A stretch of 13,864 nt of DNA from Xanthobacteraceae bacterium (GTDB lineage: Bacteria; Pseudomonadota; Alphaproteobacteria; Rhizobiales; Xanthobacteraceae), in the NCBI GenBank assembly GCA_030043175.1, contig JASHYD010000525.1, positions 1 to 13,864 on the forward strand. The letters are read 5' to 3'. Below are positions 13,646 to 13,864 of the stretch, in pieces. The notes under the pieces are model-generated. The model did not search any database and had not been told where the DNA came from. It was given only the letters and a program-made list of their open reading frames with translations. How positions within the stretch are numbered: position 1 is the stretch's first letter; each line of letters opens with the position of its first letter. Made by a program: the position numbers and the translations under genes.

Positions 13646-13864
13646 TTACTTCTTCTTGCCGGCGATGGCCTTTGCTGGACCCTTGCGGGTCCTCGCGTTG
13701 GTGTGTGTGCGCTGGCCGCGAACCGGCAGGCCGCGACGATGGCGCAGACCGCGATAGCAACCAAGATCCATGAGCCGTTTGATGTTCATCGCTGTCTCGC
13801 GCCGCAGATCGCCTTCGACAAGGTAGTCGCGATCGATCACTTCGCGGATTTGCAGAACCTCCTG
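13646..13864 (-). CDS. rpsM: 30S ribosomal protein S13 (partial, 5' end outside the window)
   Basis: The last 72 residues of S13, a head protein of the small subunit contacting the P-site tRNA and 23S rRNA bridge. The readable part starts [20 protein letters not shown] at the window edge. It includes [20 protein letters not shown] and the basic C-terminal tail ending AIAGKKK, which reaches toward the P site. About 50 N-terminal residues are missing, since alphaproteobacterial S13 is about 122 residues. The frame is open to the last base, so this is truncation by the window edge. Confidence 0.97.
   Translation of the reverse strand, partial: QEVLQIREVIDRDYLVEGDLRRETAMNIKRLMDLGCYRGLRHRRGLPVRGQRTHTNARTRKGPAKAIAGKKK

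Overview
The window looks like a GC-rich alphaproteobacterial chromosome, most likely order Hyphomicrobiales (Rhizobiales), near Bradyrhizobium, Rhodopseudomonas or Xanthobacteraceae. This rests on recognising the protein sequences: RpoA (N-terminus [20 protein letters not shown]) is very close in remembered sequence to Bradyrhizobium RpoA. The order rpsM-rpsK-rpoA-rplQ followed by an HtrA-type protease, rarA and an RluC/RluA-type pseudouridine synthase also fits that group. No search was run.

Layout, left to right. (1) 112-2255, minus strand: a two-gene acyl-CoA unit, a MenB/BadI-like crotonase followed by a CaiB/BaiF CoA-transferase, joined by an ATGA overlap. (2) 2478-2948, minus: a small exported protein with two Cys-paired motifs, closed by a clear rho-independent terminator at 2397-2434. 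(3) 3287-3910, minus: a class I SAM methyltransferase. (4) 4134-5396, minus: an RluC-type rRNA pseudouridine synthase with a long Arg/Pro-rich N-terminal extension. A possible 15-codon leader ORF with a strong ribosome-binding site lies just upstream. (5) 5596-6378, plus: an orphan ModA-like periplasmic binding protein. (6) 6416-9135, minus: an HtrA/Deg protease and rarA, joined by another ATGA overlap. (7) 9451-11452, plus: two exported proteins of unknown function. The second (498 aa) is built from two copies of a unit of about 200 residues carrying a YDNN[FY]TG motif. (8) 11523-13864, minus: terminator, rplQ, rpoA, rpsK and the 3' part of rpsM, the end of the ribosomal alpha operon. Transcription runs from the right edge toward the terminator at 11523-11561.

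Most of the window is ordinary core chromosome. The part least explained by known families is the two-gene secreted locus at 9451-11452, which sits convergent to the alpha operon and divergent from the HtrA gene. Second-tier items are the crotonase, whose sequence departs from MenB/BadI at two expected active-site positions, and the possible leader ORF and hairpin before rluC. I found no mobile element, CRISPR array, tRNA, rRNA or phage gene.
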